A stretch of 64,000 nt of DNA from Natronomonas gomsonensis (GTDB lineage Archaea > Halobacteriota > Halobacteria > Halobacteriales > Haloarculaceae), in the NCBI RefSeq assembly GCF_024300825.1, contig NZ_CP101323.1, positions 620,001-684,000 on the forward strand, in the 5' to 3' direction. Every line of letters begins with the position of its first letter. The first letter of the stretch is position 1. The notes beneath the pieces are model-generated. The model was not told where the DNA came from. It saw only the letters and a program-made list of their open reading frames with translations, and did no database searches. Of the stretch, positions 33,362 through 44,693 are shown one piece after another. A program made the position numbers and the translations under genes.

Positions 33362-34522
33362 CTACAAGTCGAGCATCTCGGCGACCTGCTGCATGTCCTT
33401 GTCGCCGCGACCCGAGAGGTTCACGACGATGGTGTCGTGGTTGCCCTCGTCGGCCAGTTGTCCGGCCAACGCGACGGCGTGGGCGGTTTCCAGCGCCGGG
33501 ATGATGCCCTCCAACTCCGAGAGGTCCCGGAACGCGGCCAGCGCCTCGTCGTCGGTGATACCGCGGTACTCACAGCGGCCGACAGCACGGAACATGGCGT
33601 GCTCCGGGCCCACGCCGGGGTAATCGAGTCCGGCGGAGACGCTGTGGACCTCCACATCGTCGTCGATGACGCGGGTCTTCATCCCGTGGATGACCTCCTC
33701 GTTGCCCGCCGCAAGCGGTGCAGCGTGGCGCTTGGAGTCCGCGCCTTCACCGCCGCCTTCGCCACCGTAGAAGTCCACGTCGTCGTCCCGGAAGGCGTCG
33801 AACAAGCCGATTGCGTTCGACCCGCCGCCGACGCAGGCGACGCAGGCGTCCGGGAGGCCGCCGATTTGCTCTTTGGCCTGCTCGCGGGCCTCCTTGCCGA
33901 TGACCGACTGGAACTCCCGGACCATCCGCGGGAACGGGTCCGGACCGACGACGCTGCCGACGAGGTAGTGGGTGTCGTCCATGTTCTCGGCGAAGTCCTC
34001 TAAGGCGGCATCGACGGCGTCAGCCAACCCGGACCCGCCGCGGGTGACTTCGTTGACCTCGGCGCCCATCAGTCGCATCCGGAAGACGTTCATCTCCTGA
34101 CGCTCGACGTCTTTCTTCCCCATGTAAACCTCGGTGTCGAGGTCGAACAGTGCACCGACCATCGCCGTCGCGGTGCCGTGTTGTCCGGCGCCGGTTTCGG
34201 CGATGATGCGCTCTTTGCCCGCCTTCTTCGCCAACAGCGCTTGCCCGATGGCGTTGTTGATTTTGTGTGCGCCGCCGTGGAGTAAGTCCTCTCGTTTGAG
34301 GTAGATGTCGGCGCCGTAGGCCTCGCTGAGGTTCTCGGCGTGGAACAGCGGCGTCGGCCGACCGGCGTACTGTTCGAGGACGTGCCGGAACTCCGCTTGG
34401 AACTCTTCGCTATCGACGATGTCGTCGAACGCACCGGCCAACTGTTCGAGGGGTTCGAGCATTGGTTCGGGAACGTAGCGCCCACCGAACTCGCCGAACT
34501 CGTTGTCGTCCGCGTCTGACAT
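33362..34522 (-). CDS. trpB: Tryptophan synthase beta subunit, solitary
   Basis: 386 residues, PLP fold type II. FGEFGGRYVPEPMLEPLEQL opens the TrpB family; the PLP lysine is in HKINNAIGQALLAKKAG (Lys-Ile-Asn-Asn); ETGAGQHGTATA binds substrate; CVGGGSNAIGLF the phosphate. Converts indole + serine to tryptophan. The usual GVEAGGxG stretch reads GGEGGGEGADS here, a Gly-rich variant. trpA and trpC, often next to trpB, are not adjacent. A TATA-like CCGTTTTGTACGG lies 18-30 bases upstream. Confidence 0.95.
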   Translation of the reverse strand: MSDADDNEFGEFGGRYVPEPMLEPLEQLAGAFDDIVDSEEFQAEFRHVLEQYAGRPTPLFHAENLSEAYGADIYLKREDLLHGGAHKINNAIGQALLAKKAGKERIIAETGAGQHGTATAMVGALFDLDTEVYMGKKDVERQEMNVFRMRLMGAEVNEVTRGGSGLADAVDAALEDFAENMDDTHYLVGSVVGPDPFPRMVREFQSVIGKEAREQAKEQIGGLPDACVACVGGGSNAIGLFDAFRDDDVDFYGGEGGGEGADSKRHAAPLAAGNEEVIHGMKTRVIDDDVEVHSVSAGLDYPGVGPEHAMFRAVGRCEYRGITDDEALAAFRDLSELEGIIPALETAHAVALAGQLADEGNHDTIVVNLSGRGDKDMQQVAEMLDL

Positions 34523-34585
34523 GGATAGTGGTACGCACTACCGTACAAAACGGTTGCGAAGTGGACAGCGTTGGGGTCTCGATCG

Positions 34586-37087
34586 CTACTCGTCGGTCTC
34601 CTCGGCGGACGCGTCGTCGCCTCCGGTGTTGTCGACGACGTCGACGCCGGAAACGTGGTCGTCCTCGTCGAGACGCATCACGACGACGCCTTTCGTGTTT
34701 CGGCCCACTTCAGAGACCTCGTCGACGTGCGTTCGCATGATTTGGCCGGATTCGCTCATGATGACGAGTCCGTCACCTTCCGAGACGGCGTTGATGGCAC
34801 AGACGGGGCCGTTTCGCTCGTCGGTTTTGATGTCGATGAGGCCCTTCCCGTAGCGGGACTGCTGGCGGTACTCGCTCAGCGGCGTCCGCTTGCCGTAGCC
34901 GTTCCGCGTCACCGTCAGCAGGTCGCGGTCGTCGTCGGGTTCGGCCGCGACGAGTCCGGCGACTTCGTCGTCCTCCTGTAGCTTGATTCCGTTGACGCCG
35001 CGGGCGGAGCGGCCCATCGGCCGGGCGTCGGCCTCGTCGAAGCGGATGGTCATTCCGCCCCGGGTCCCGATGAGCAGGTCGCCATTTCCGGCGGTGACTT
35101 CCACGTCGACCAACGCGTCGTCGTCTTCCAGTCGGACGGCACGGATGCCGCCGGAGTGGACGTTCTCGAAGTCCGAGACCGCGGTTCGTTTGACGTAGCC
35201 GCCGCGAGTCGCCATCGCGAGGTAGCCGTCGTCGATGTCGTCGGTGTTGACGACGGCCGTAATCTCCTCGCCGTCGTCCAAATCGAGGACGTTTACCGCG
35301 GAGGTTCCCCGAGCGGTCCGACCCATCTCCGGCAACTCGAACACCTTCAGGCGGTACACCTGCCCCTGATTGGTAAAGCAGAGCAGGTAGTCGTGTGTCG
35401 AGGCGGTGAACACCGTCGAGACGCGGTCGCCCTCTTTGGGGCGCGTCCCGATGATGCCCTTCCCGCCGCGGTGTTGGGTGTCGAACTCCGAAAGCATCAT
35501 CCGCTTGACGTAGTCTTCCTCGGTGACGACGACGACGACTTCCTCCTCGGCGATGAGGTCCTCGCGGGTGACCGACCCCGCGTCCTCGATGATTTCGGTG
35601 CGGCGGTCGTCGGCGTACTCGTCTTTGATTTCGCGGAGTTCCCCTTTGATGACTTCGAGCAGTTCCGACTCGTCGCCGAGGATGGTTTCGAGACGCTCTA
35701 TTTCGGCCTGTACCTCCTCGTACTCGGCTTCGACCTCACCGGCCTCCATCGAGGTGAGCGACCCCAACTGCATCCGGACGATGTGCTCGGCCTGCTCCGT
35801 CGACAGTTCGAACTCGGTCTCCAACCCGGCGATTGCGGCGTCGCGGTCGTCGCTGCCGCGGATGAGTTCGACGACATCGTCGACGTTGCCCAAGGCGACG
35901 AGACGGCCTTCGAGAATGTGGGCGCGGTCTTCGGCCTCCTCGAGTTCGAACTGCGAGCGCCGGCGGACGACCTCGCGGCGATGCTCGACGAACTGTTCGA
36001 GCATCTCCTTGAGGTTCAACACCCGGGGTTGTCCGTCGACCAGCGCCAACGAGATGACCGAGAACGTATTTTCGAGGTGGTGTTCGAGCAGTTGGTTCTT
36101 CACCACGTCGACGTTCGCGCCGCGTTTGCAGTCGATGACCACGCGGATTCCGGTCCGGTCGGACTCGTCGCGGATGTCGCTTATCCCCTCTATTTTGCCC
36201 TCCTGGACGTCCTCGGCGATGCGCTCGATGCGGCGGGCCTTGTTCTGCTGGTACGGCATCTCGTTGATGACGATGCGGTCGCCGCCGCGGTCGGTGTACT
36301 CCACGTCGATGTCCGCACGCACGCGGAGTCGACCCCGCCCCTCCGTGTAGGCGTTCATCAACCCCTCGCGGTTGACGATTTTCGCGCCGGTCGGGAAGTC
36401 GGGCCCCTTGACGTACCCCTCGGAGTTCGGGGTATCGATGAGGTCCGACACCGAACAGTCGGGGTTGTCGATGAGGTGGATAGAGGCGTCGATTATCTCG
36501 CCGAGGTTGTGCGGCGGGATGTTCGTCGACATCCCAACTGCGATACCCGAGGCACCGTTCACGAGCAGGTTCGGCACCCGCGCGGGCAACACGTCGGGTT
36601 CGGTAAGCCGGTCGTCGTAGTTGCTCTCGAAGTCGACGGTGTCCTTCTCTATGTCCGCCAGCAGTTCCTCGGCGATGGGGGCCATCCGGGCCTCCGTGTA
36701 CCGCATCGCCGCCGGCGGGTCGCCGTCGACCGACCCGAAGTTACCCTGCCCGTCGACCAGCGGATAGCGAAGCGAGAAGTCCTGTGCCATCCGGGCGAGG
36801 GCGTCGTAAATCGCGCTGTCGCCGTGGGGGTGGTAGTTACCCATCGTCTCGCCGATAATCGACGAGGACTTGCGGTGGCCGGCGTGGGCGGTGACGCCCA
36901 TCTCCGACATCGCATACAGGATGCGTCGCTGGACGGGTTTGAGACCGTCGCGCGCGTCGGGCAAGGCACGCCCGACGATGACGCTCATCGCGTAGTCGAT
37001 GTATGACTGCTCCATCTCGTCTTCGATGCGGACGGGCTCTACTCGGTCTGCGGGTTCGTCCGGAGGTTCGGGTGTCTCTGAACTCAT
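34586..37087 (-). CDS. gyrA: DNA gyrase subunit A
   Basis: 833 residues. N-terminal breakage-reunion domain starts [20 protein letters not shown] with [12 protein letters not shown]; the active tyrosine is in [10 protein letters not shown]. Residues ~520-830 form the beta-pinwheel that wraps DNA, with repeated blocks such as [20 protein letters not shown] and [20 protein letters not shown]; the GyrA box is in [20 protein letters not shown]. Bacterial-type, negative supercoiling with GyrB. Lies 31 bases after gyrB and probably shares its mRNA. No intein. Confidence 0.98.
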   Translation of the reverse strand: MSSETPEPPDEPADRVEPVRIEDEMEQSYIDYAMSVIVGRALPDARDGLKPVQRRILYAMSEMGVTAHAGHRKSSSIIGETMGNYHPHGDSAIYDALARMAQDFSLRYPLVDGQGNFGSVDGDPPAAMRYTEARMAPIAEELLADIEKDTVDFESNYDDRLTEPDVLPARVPNLLVNGASGIAVGMSTNIPPHNLGEIIDASIHLIDNPDCSVSDLIDTPNSEGYVKGPDFPTGAKIVNREGLMNAYTEGRGRLRVRADIDVEYTDRGGDRIVINEMPYQQNKARRIERIAEDVQEGKIEGISDIRDESDRTGIRVVIDCKRGANVDVVKNQLLEHHLENTFSVISLALVDGQPRVLNLKEMLEQFVEHRREVVRRRSQFELEEAEDRAHILEGRLVALGNVDDVVELIRGSDDRDAAIAGLETEFELSTEQAEHIVRMQLGSLTSMEAGEVEAEYEEVQAEIERLETILGDESELLEVIKGELREIKDEYADDRRTEIIEDAGSVTREDLIAEEEVVVVVTEEDYVKRMMLSEFDTQHRGGKGIIGTRPKEGDRVSTVFTASTHDYLLCFTNQGQVYRLKVFELPEMGRTARGTSAVNVLDLDDGEEITAVVNTDDIDDGYLAMATRGGYVKRTAVSDFENVHSGGIRAVRLEDDDALVDVEVTAGNGDLLIGTRGGMTIRFDEADARPMGRSARGVNGIKLQEDDEVAGLVAAEPDDDRDLLTVTRNGYGKRTPLSEYRQQSRYGKGLIDIKTDERNGPVCAINAVSEGDGLVIMSESGQIMRTHVDEVSEVGRNTKGVVVMRLDEDDHVSGVDVVDNTGGDDASAEETDE

Positions 37088-37118
37088 GTGTGAACTGGTG
37101 GTGTCTCGTCGTTCGTCC

Positions 37119-39065
<1,947 letters not shown>

Positions 39066-39080
39066 CTAACTCCCCACCGG

Positions 39081-39090
39081 GTATAAATCC
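39081..39090 (-). promoter_or_regulatory. TATA box of gyrBA
   Basis: GGATTTATAC on the minus strand, followed by about 33 bases to the gyrB ATG; initiation would leave a leader of some 10 bases. GC-rich self-complementary sequence (GCGCG runs at 39096-39116) lies just upstream, between it and the MscS gene stop, and could respond to supercoiling; that is conjecture. Confidence 0.55.
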
Positions 39091-39129
39091 CCCGCACGCG
39101 CGGGCGCGAAAGCGCGAGAAGCGGCCCTC

Positions 39130-39678
39130 TCAGCCGCCCCGTTTCGTCCACTTCGATTCCACGTCCCGGTTGGCGAGAACCGTCGTATCGCCGTTCTCCA
39201 GCGTGAATCGACTCTTTCGGAGTTCGATGGCAGCGACGGTTCCCTCGACGCTGCCGACTGATACCCGGTCTCCGACCTCGAAATCGGGGTCCTTGAGGAG
39301 GTACACCCCCGCGACTGTGTCCTCTATCATCTCCGAGAGCGCATACGAGATGCCCAACGCGATGAAGCCGACGGCGGTGCCGAGACTCGCCGCGAGGTCG
39401 CCCAATCCGACGATTTTCAGAAACGCCAAGCCGACACCGAACCACATGAAGATGCCCACGACGGTGACGAACAGGTCGGCGACGAGCGACTGTCGGTCCG
39501 AGTAAACCTGCTCTAAGGACCGCCGAAGGACTGCCAACACGACCCGAATAAGAATGTACGCGAGGGTGATGAATATCAACCCTGAGAGGACCCGTGGAAT
39601 CGCCGCCTGAACACCCGCTGCGAGTTCGGTGACCGCCCGAGCGACAGTGTTCGTCAGGAACTCCGTGGCCGTTACCAT
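39130..39678 (-). CDS. Small MscS-type mechanosensitive channel
   Basis: 182 residues. Three hydrophobic segments (~29-50, ~68-88 and ~95-112, the last corresponding to pore helix TM3 with its GxAxGxAxxG-like GTAVGFIALGISYALSEMIE) followed by the MscS beta domain (DFEVGDRVSVGSVEGTVAAI). The C-terminal alpha/beta vestibule is missing, making it shorter than E. coli MscS (286). Releases solutes under osmotic downshock. Upstream of gyrB on the same strand but with its own promoter region. Confidence 0.85.
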   Translation of the reverse strand: MVTATEFLTNTVARAVTELAAGVQAAIPRVLSGLIFITLAYILIRVVLAVLRRSLEQVYSDRQSLVADLFVTVVGIFMWFGVGLAFLKIVGLGDLAASLGTAVGFIALGISYALSEMIEDTVAGVYLLKDPDFEVGDRVSVGSVEGTVAAIELRKSRFTLENGDTTVLANRDVESKWTKRGG

Positions 39679-39832
39679 ACACTGACGGCGGCCGCCGACA
39701 GCAAAAGGGTTCGGCCGCCGGTCGTTCTCCGCGGCGTCAGACAGGCGTCAGCGGGGGCGCCACGCCGTCGGCTTTCACTTTCACTCCGGTAGCGACGAGG
39801 TTTTAGGTACCGGGGGATTCATCACAGAACGA

Positions 39833-42241
39833 ATGACCTCGTTTCAGTCGCAACTCGGGGAGGGCGACGGTGACGATCCCGACCCCGACCCCATCGCGGA
39901 GGAGCTCGCCCGCAGCCAGCGCTCCATCTCTATCGCCGAGTTCTTCGAGAAGAACAAGCAGATGCTCGGCTTCGACAGCGGGGCGAAGGCGCTCGTCACG
40001 GCCATCAAGGAGGCCGTCGACAACGCCTTAGACGCCACCGAGGAGGCCGGCATCCTCCCGGACATATACGTCGAAATCGAGGAGGTCGGCGACTACTACC
40101 GCCTCACCATCGAGGACAACGGCCCCGGAATCACCAAAGAGCAGGTGCCGAAGGTCTTCGGGAAACTGCTGTACGGTTCGCGGTTCCACGCACGAGAACA
40201 GAGCCGCGGCCAGCAGGGTATCGGTATCTCAGCGGCTGTCCTCTATTCACAACTCACCTCCGGCAAGCCCGCGAAAATCACCTCCAAGACCAACAACGGC
40301 AGCGACGCCCAGTACTTCGAGTTGACCATCGACACCGACACGAACGAACCCGAAATCGACGTCGAGGAGGGTGCCAGTTGGGAGCGACCCCACGGGACGC
40401 GCATCGAGTTGGAGATGGAGGGCAACATGCGCGCCCGCCAGCAACTCCACGATTACATCAAATACACCGCGGTCGTCAACCCTCACGCGCGAATCGAGTT
40501 CCACGAACCGAAGGAGTCGTTCAAGTTCGAGCGGGCGACCGACGACCTGCCGCCGGAGACCGAAGAGATTCGTCCACATCCCCACGGCGTCGAGTTAGGG
40601 ACGCTTCTGAAGATGCTGGACGCGACGGATTCCTACTCGGTGACGGGGTTCATGCAGGGGGAGTTCACTCGCGTCGGCCAGAAGACGGCAACCAGCGTCG
40701 CGGACAACCTCCGGGACCGTCACTTCGGTCGGGAGGCCGCCTGGTCCGCACCGCAGGCCAACGAGGACACCGATATCCGGGCGGCGGTTACCGCTGCCGT
40801 CTCGAACAAAGGTGCCGAAGCGACGAAGACACTCGCAACCAACGTTGCCGAAAGCGTCGAGGACGCCGGGCGAGTCGCCCACAGCGAGGTCGTCACGTTG
40901 GTCGACGAACACGCCGAGGCGGTCGGCGAAGAGTACGACAAGACGTTCGGGGAGACGGTCCGGGAAAACGCCGTCGAGGCAGCGTGGGGAGAGATAACGT
41001 CGAACCGCCGTTCGGACCTGTATGAACTGGTCGATGAGGCGACGACGAGTCGGAAAGACGATGCGGTCGTCGAGGCGATGGCCCGCCGACTGGCCGACAA
41101 GTTCGACGACCAGGAGGACCAGCGAAACCGCGTCACGCGTGACGAACTACGGGAGTTCGTCGACCGGGCCGCAGACATGACCATCGAGCGCGACGACGCC
41201 AGTTTCGGCGAGACGGCCCGCGAAAACGTCGTCGAAGCGGTCTGGTCACAGTCGGTTCGCGTCCCCGACGAGGTGCCGAACGTCAAATCCGTCGCCGAGG
41301 ACCGCGACACGGCGGCCCGCCTGCTCGAAGCGATGCGGGAGACGGACATCCTCTCGCCGCCGACGGATTGTCTCGCCCCGATTTCGGAGGAACTCGTCTA
41401 CGCCGGCCTCGAAAAGGAGTACGAGGCCGATTTCTACGCCTCCGCGACCCGAGACGCCGAGGTCCACGGCGGGGACCCCTTCGTCGTCGAGGCGGGCATC
41501 GCCTACGGGGGCGACCTCGACGCCGGCGGGTCAGTCGATGTGCTCCGGTTCGCAAACCGCGTGCCGTTGGTCTACCAGCGCGGCGCCTGTGCCACCGTCG
41601 ACGTGGTCAAGAACATCAACTGGCGGAACTACGGCCTGGACCAACCCGGCGGGTCGGGAATGCCGAACGGCCCCGCGGTGTTGATGATTCACGTCGCGTC
41701 GACGAACGTCCCGTTCACGAGCGAGTCGAAGGACGCCGTCGCCAACATCCCCGAAATCGAAGACGAAATCGAACTCGCCTTGCGCGAGGCCGCCCGCGAG
41801 TTGAAGTCGTATCTGAACAAGCGCCGGTCCATGGAGAAACGCCGCCGCAAACAGAACGTCATCGCCGACATCCTGCCGGAGATGGCCGGGAAACTCTCGG
41901 AGGTGACCGGCCGCGAACCGCTCGATATCGATGACTCGCTGGCCCGCATCATGAACAACGTCCTCATCGAGCGGAGCGTCGAAGACGGGACGGTCGAACT
42001 CACCGTCCACAACCACGGCGACACGAACGTCGCCCCCGAAATCACGGAAATCGTCAGTTCGAACCCCGGCGACCACGACGACGCCACCGTCGTCGAGATG
42101 GACGGCGAGTGGTTCCTGAAGTGGTCGCCGACGGTCGCAGCCGGCGACAGCGAGACGCTTGCGTACGACATCGACGGCGACGCCGACTTCGACGTCTCCG
42201 TCGAGGGTATCGAAGCCGAGAAACTCACCATCAACGCCTAA
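39833..42241 (+). CDS. top6B: DNA topoisomerase VI subunit B
   Basis: 802 residues. GHKL ATPase: [27 protein letters not shown], and the ATP lid [20 protein letters not shown]. Transducer and H2TH parts follow; [17 protein letters not shown] and LESYLNKRR-like [20 protein letters not shown] lie before a C-terminal Ig-like domain. The protein is longer than most Top6B (about 530-630 residues elsewhere) because of an acidic insert (~310-470) that contains a duplicated FGETxREN block. Cuts and passes duplex DNA with Top6A. The next ATG is two bases after its TAA. Confidence 0.96.
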   Translation: MTSFQSQLGEGDGDDPDPDPIAEELARSQRSISIAEFFEKNKQMLGFDSGAKALVTAIKEAVDNALDATEEAGILPDIYVEIEEVGDYYRLTIEDNGPGITKEQVPKVFGKLLYGSRFHAREQSRGQQGIGISAAVLYSQLTSGKPAKITSKTNNGSDAQYFELTIDTDTNEPEIDVEEGASWERPHGTRIELEMEGNMRARQQLHDYIKYTAVVNPHARIEFHEPKESFKFERATDDLPPETEEIRPHPHGVELGTLLKMLDATDSYSVTGFMQGEFTRVGQKTATSVADNLRDRHFGREAAWSAPQANEDTDIRAAVTAAVSNKGAEATKTLATNVAESVEDAGRVAHSEVVTLVDEHAEAVGEEYDKTFGETVRENAVEAAWGEITSNRRSDLYELVDEATTSRKDDAVVEAMARRLADKFDDQEDQRNRVTRDELREFVDRAADMTIERDDASFGETARENVVEAVWSQSVRVPDEVPNVKSVAEDRDTAARLLEAMRETDILSPPTDCLAPISEELVYAGLEKEYEADFYASATRDAEVHGGDPFVVEAGIAYGGDLDAGGSVDVLRFANRVPLVYQRGACATVDVVKNINWRNYGLDQPGGSGMPNGPAVLMIHVASTNVPFTSESKDAVANIPEIEDEIELALREAARELKSYLNKRRSMEKRRRKQNVIADILPEMAGKLSEVTGREPLDIDDSLARIMNNVLIERSVEDGTVELTVHNHGDTNVAPEITEIVSSNPGDHDDATVVEMDGEWFLKWSPTVAAGDSETLAYDIDGDADFDVSVEGIEAEKLTINA

Positions 42242-42242
42242 C

Positions 42243-43349
42243 ATGAGCACAGACACCGACCCCGACGTGAAGGACGAACTCGCCCGCGAGCGACTCATCG
42301 ACCTCGCGGCGGAGTTCTACGACCAGTTCGCCGAGGGAGACGTTCCCTCGATGCAGATACCGACCCGGACGAAGAGCAACATCGTCTTCGACGAGGACAA
42401 CGACGTGTGGGTGTACGGCGACCGCCACTCCACGCGGTCGGCCAACAGCGTCCGCGGCGCCCAGAAACTCCTGAAAGCCATCTACACCATCGAGTTCCTC
42501 GCCAACCAACTCGACGAGGACCGCTCGTCGACGCTGCGTGAGTTGTACTACCTCTCGGAGTCGTGGGACGAAGAGCGCGCACAGTTCAGCGGCCAAGACG
42601 AGTCCAACCAACTCGTCGAGGACCTCGAAATCGTCAGCGGCGTCACCCGCGAGGACTTCCACATGCGACCCGAGGAATCCGGGGCGACAATCATGGGGCC
42701 GCTGTATCTCCGCGAGCAGACCCGCCGCGGCGAACGGGAGATTCACTGCCAGAAGGACGTGGGTGAAGGTGGGTATCAGATTCCCAACAACCCCGACACC
42801 ATCGAGTTCCTCGACAACGACGCCGACTTCGTGCTGTGCGTCGAGACCGGTGGGATGCGCGACCGACTGGTCGAGAACGGCTTCGACGAGGAACACAACG
42901 TCATCGTCGTCCACCTCAAGGGTCAACCCGCGCGTGCGACCCGCCGAATCACGAAACGGCTCCACGACGAACTCGATTTGCCGGTCGTGGTGTTCACCGA
43001 CGGCGACCCGTGGTCGTATCGCATCTACGGCTCCGTCGCCTACGGCTCCATCAAGTCCGCACACCTCTCGGAGTACCTCGCGACGCCGGAGGCGGAGTTC
43101 GTCGGTATTCAGCCCGAAGACATCGTCGAGTACGACCTACCGACCGACCCGCTGTCGGATTCGGACATCAACGCCCTCGAAAGCGAGCTCGACGACCCCC
43201 GATTCCAAAGCGAGTACTGGACCGAGCAAATCGAACTCCAACTCGACATCGGGAAGAAGGCCGAACAGCAGGCACTCGCTTCGCGGGGCCTCGACTTCGT
43301 GACCGACACCTACCTCCCCGAACGACTCGGCGAGATGGACGTCCTATAG
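42243..43349 (+). CDS. top6A: DNA topoisomerase VI subunit A (Spo11-like)
   Basis: 368 residues. The catalytic tyrosine is in [13 protein letters not shown] (second Tyr of the pair by analogy to Spo11); Toprim domain: [19 protein letters not shown] and [20 protein letters not shown] (acidic DGD). Start [10 protein letters not shown] overlaps nothing and follows the top6B stop by one base, so synthesis is coupled. Makes the double-strand cut. Together with gyrBA this forms a topology cluster known in haloarchaea. Confidence 0.97.
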   Translation: MSTDTDPDVKDELARERLIDLAAEFYDQFAEGDVPSMQIPTRTKSNIVFDEDNDVWVYGDRHSTRSANSVRGAQKLLKAIYTIEFLANQLDEDRSSTLRELYYLSESWDEERAQFSGQDESNQLVEDLEIVSGVTREDFHMRPEESGATIMGPLYLREQTRRGEREIHCQKDVGEGGYQIPNNPDTIEFLDNDADFVLCVETGGMRDRLVENGFDEEHNVIVVHLKGQPARATRRITKRLHDELDLPVVVFTDGDPWSYRIYGSVAYGSIKSAHLSEYLATPEAEFVGIQPEDIVEYDLPTDPLSDSDINALESELDDPRFQSEYWTEQIELQLDIGKKAEQQALASRGLDFVTDTYLPERLGEMDVL

Positions 43350-43391
43350 GCGAGGGAACTGGTTTTTACGGACCCGAACCAAACACGACGT

Positions 43392-43652
43392 ATGAAGTGG
43401 CGCTGTGCGGAGTGCAAGCGCGTCTACGACAATCCACCGGAGACCTGCGTCTGTGGCGCCGCGAACGTCACCCCCGACGACGGTGAGGACGGTCGATACT
43501 CGCTGTCGGCACTCCGCGAGCGTCTGTTGGACCCGCAGTCGAGCGACCGCAGTCTCGTCCGCGATGAGCCCTACGTGGCCGTTGCCTTCCGTCTCCTCTT
43601 GGCGCTGGCGTTGCTCGGCGCCGTCGTCGTGACGATACAGGCGTTCGTCTAA
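43392..43652 (+). CDS. Small zinc-ribbon membrane protein
   Basis: 86 residues. MKWRCAECKRVYDNPPETCV then CGAAN: CxxC and CxCG knuckles of a rubredoxin-like zinc ribbon. A charged linker precedes one C-terminal helix (~65-84, VAFRLLLALALLGAVVVTIQ). It probably sits with the ribbon in the cytoplasm. Common small haloarchaeal type without assigned role. Its TAA overlaps the opposing gene stop by four bases. Confidence 0.75.
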   Translation: MKWRCAECKRVYDNPPETCVCGAANVTPDDGEDGRYSLSALRERLLDPQSSDRSLVRDEPYVAVAFRLLLALALLGAVVVTIQAFV

Positions 43653-44341
43653 CCGTCGAGTTCAACGGCGACCCCCCGCTCGCGGAGGTCCGCGGCGAAG
43701 GCTTCGGCGTCGGTTTCGATTTCGGGGAACGTGTCGTAGTGAATCGGGACGACCAGTTCGGGGTCCATCGCCTCGGCGAGGTCGGCCGCCTCGTGGCGGT
43801 CCATCGTGAACGTCCCGCCGATTGGCGGACAGAACACGTCCACGTCGAGGTGTTCGTGGCCCGCCAGTACGTCGGTGTCGCCGGGCCAGTAGACCGAAAC
43901 GCCGTCCAGCGTGACGTGAAAGCCACAGCCGCGGCCTTTCGGATGATACGGCTCACCGGAGGGTCTGACGTGTGAGCCGTCGGGGTCGTTGTACGCCGCC
44001 GTGGTCCTGATGATGGCGTCACCGACGGCGATGTCGGATTCGGCGTCGACATCCCGAACCTCGTAGGGGAGGTCCGCGGGCCGCTCTACGTTGCGGTCGA
44101 TTCGGTGGGTGTTGATGCCCTCGAAAACGACGACTGTGGCGGCGTTGTCGGCGACACGGCGAATCGCGTCGGTGTCGTAGTGGTGGTCGTGGGACACGCA
44201 GACGAGATTCCCGTCGCCGCCGTCGTAGCCGTCAAGGACGCCGTAGCGACCGGGGTCGAGATACACGACGGTTCCGACGGCTTCGAGTCGGAGCGTCGCA
44301 TAGCCGAGCCATTCGAGTTCCAACCCCTCGTGTTCGAGCAT
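43649..44341 (-). CDS. Metallo-beta-lactamase-fold hydrolase (UlaG-like)
   Basis: 230 residues. LELEWLGYATLRLEAVGTVV and YLDPGRYGVLDGYDGGDGNL with CVSHDHHYDTDAIR: a HxHxxYD variant of the MBL HxHxDH motif, later GVSVYWPGDTDVLAGHE and VVPIHYDTFPE. This set is that of UlaG/L-ascorbate-6-P lactonase-like and YtkL-type MBL proteins. Substrate unknown. Start MLEHEGLELEW chosen among two in-frame ATGs because the upstream one overlaps the TATA region. Confidence 0.85.
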   Translation of the reverse strand: MLEHEGLELEWLGYATLRLEAVGTVVYLDPGRYGVLDGYDGGDGNLVCVSHDHHYDTDAIRRVADNAATVVVFEGINTHRIDRNVERPADLPYEVRDVDAESDIAVGDAIIRTTAAYNDPDGSHVRPSGEPYHPKGRGCGFHVTLDGVSVYWPGDTDVLAGHEHLDVDVFCPPIGGTFTMDRHEAADLAEAMDPELVVPIHYDTFPEIETDAEAFAADLRERGVAVELDG

Positions 44342-44438
44342 ACTCGGGGCGAGACGTTCCGACACCACAAGCCCGGCGGTTTTTCACGCGCTGAAAGAGC
44401 GCTACTCGGTTTATGAGACGGTGACCCGATGAACTCGT

Positions 44439-44693
44439 ATGGCGACGGACGAGGAGTTGAAACAGCGTGTCACGCAACTGGAGTCCTCGGGGAACACCGG
44501 TGGGTTGGCGCCGGCGTCGGCGAGCGAGGAGTTGGCGGAGTACCGAGCGACGACCAGCGAGATACACGACGAACTCGCGCGGCGAATCGAGGAACTCGAC
44601 GACTGTACTGCCGCCGAGGCGGCACTCGAAGAGATTATCGACCGGCTGGACGACCTCGAAGCACGCCTCGACGCCCTCGAAGCCAGGGATTAG
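44439..44693 (+). CDS. Small coiled-coil protein
   Basis: 84 residues, soluble, very acidic. Residues ~38-82 are heptad-like (ELARRIEELDDCTAAEAALE, then IIDRLDDLEARLDALEARD), predicting a coiled coil. A TATA-like CGGTTTATGAG about 25 bases upstream gives a leaderless mRNA. Its stop overlaps the DNA ligase stop by four bases (TTAG). No family recognised; oligomeric scaffold or regulator possible. Confidence 0.65.
   Translation: MATDEELKQRVTQLESSGNTGGLAPASASEELAEYRATTSEIHDELARRIEELDDCTAAEAALEEIIDRLDDLEARLDALEARD

Noticed and set aside
35156-37006. Long open frame (about 616 codons) on the plus strand over gyrA.
   Set aside because: It is antisense to a certain gyrA, a common by-product of GC-rich codon use (NNC/NNG). 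Its translation is V/D/L-rich with no domain.
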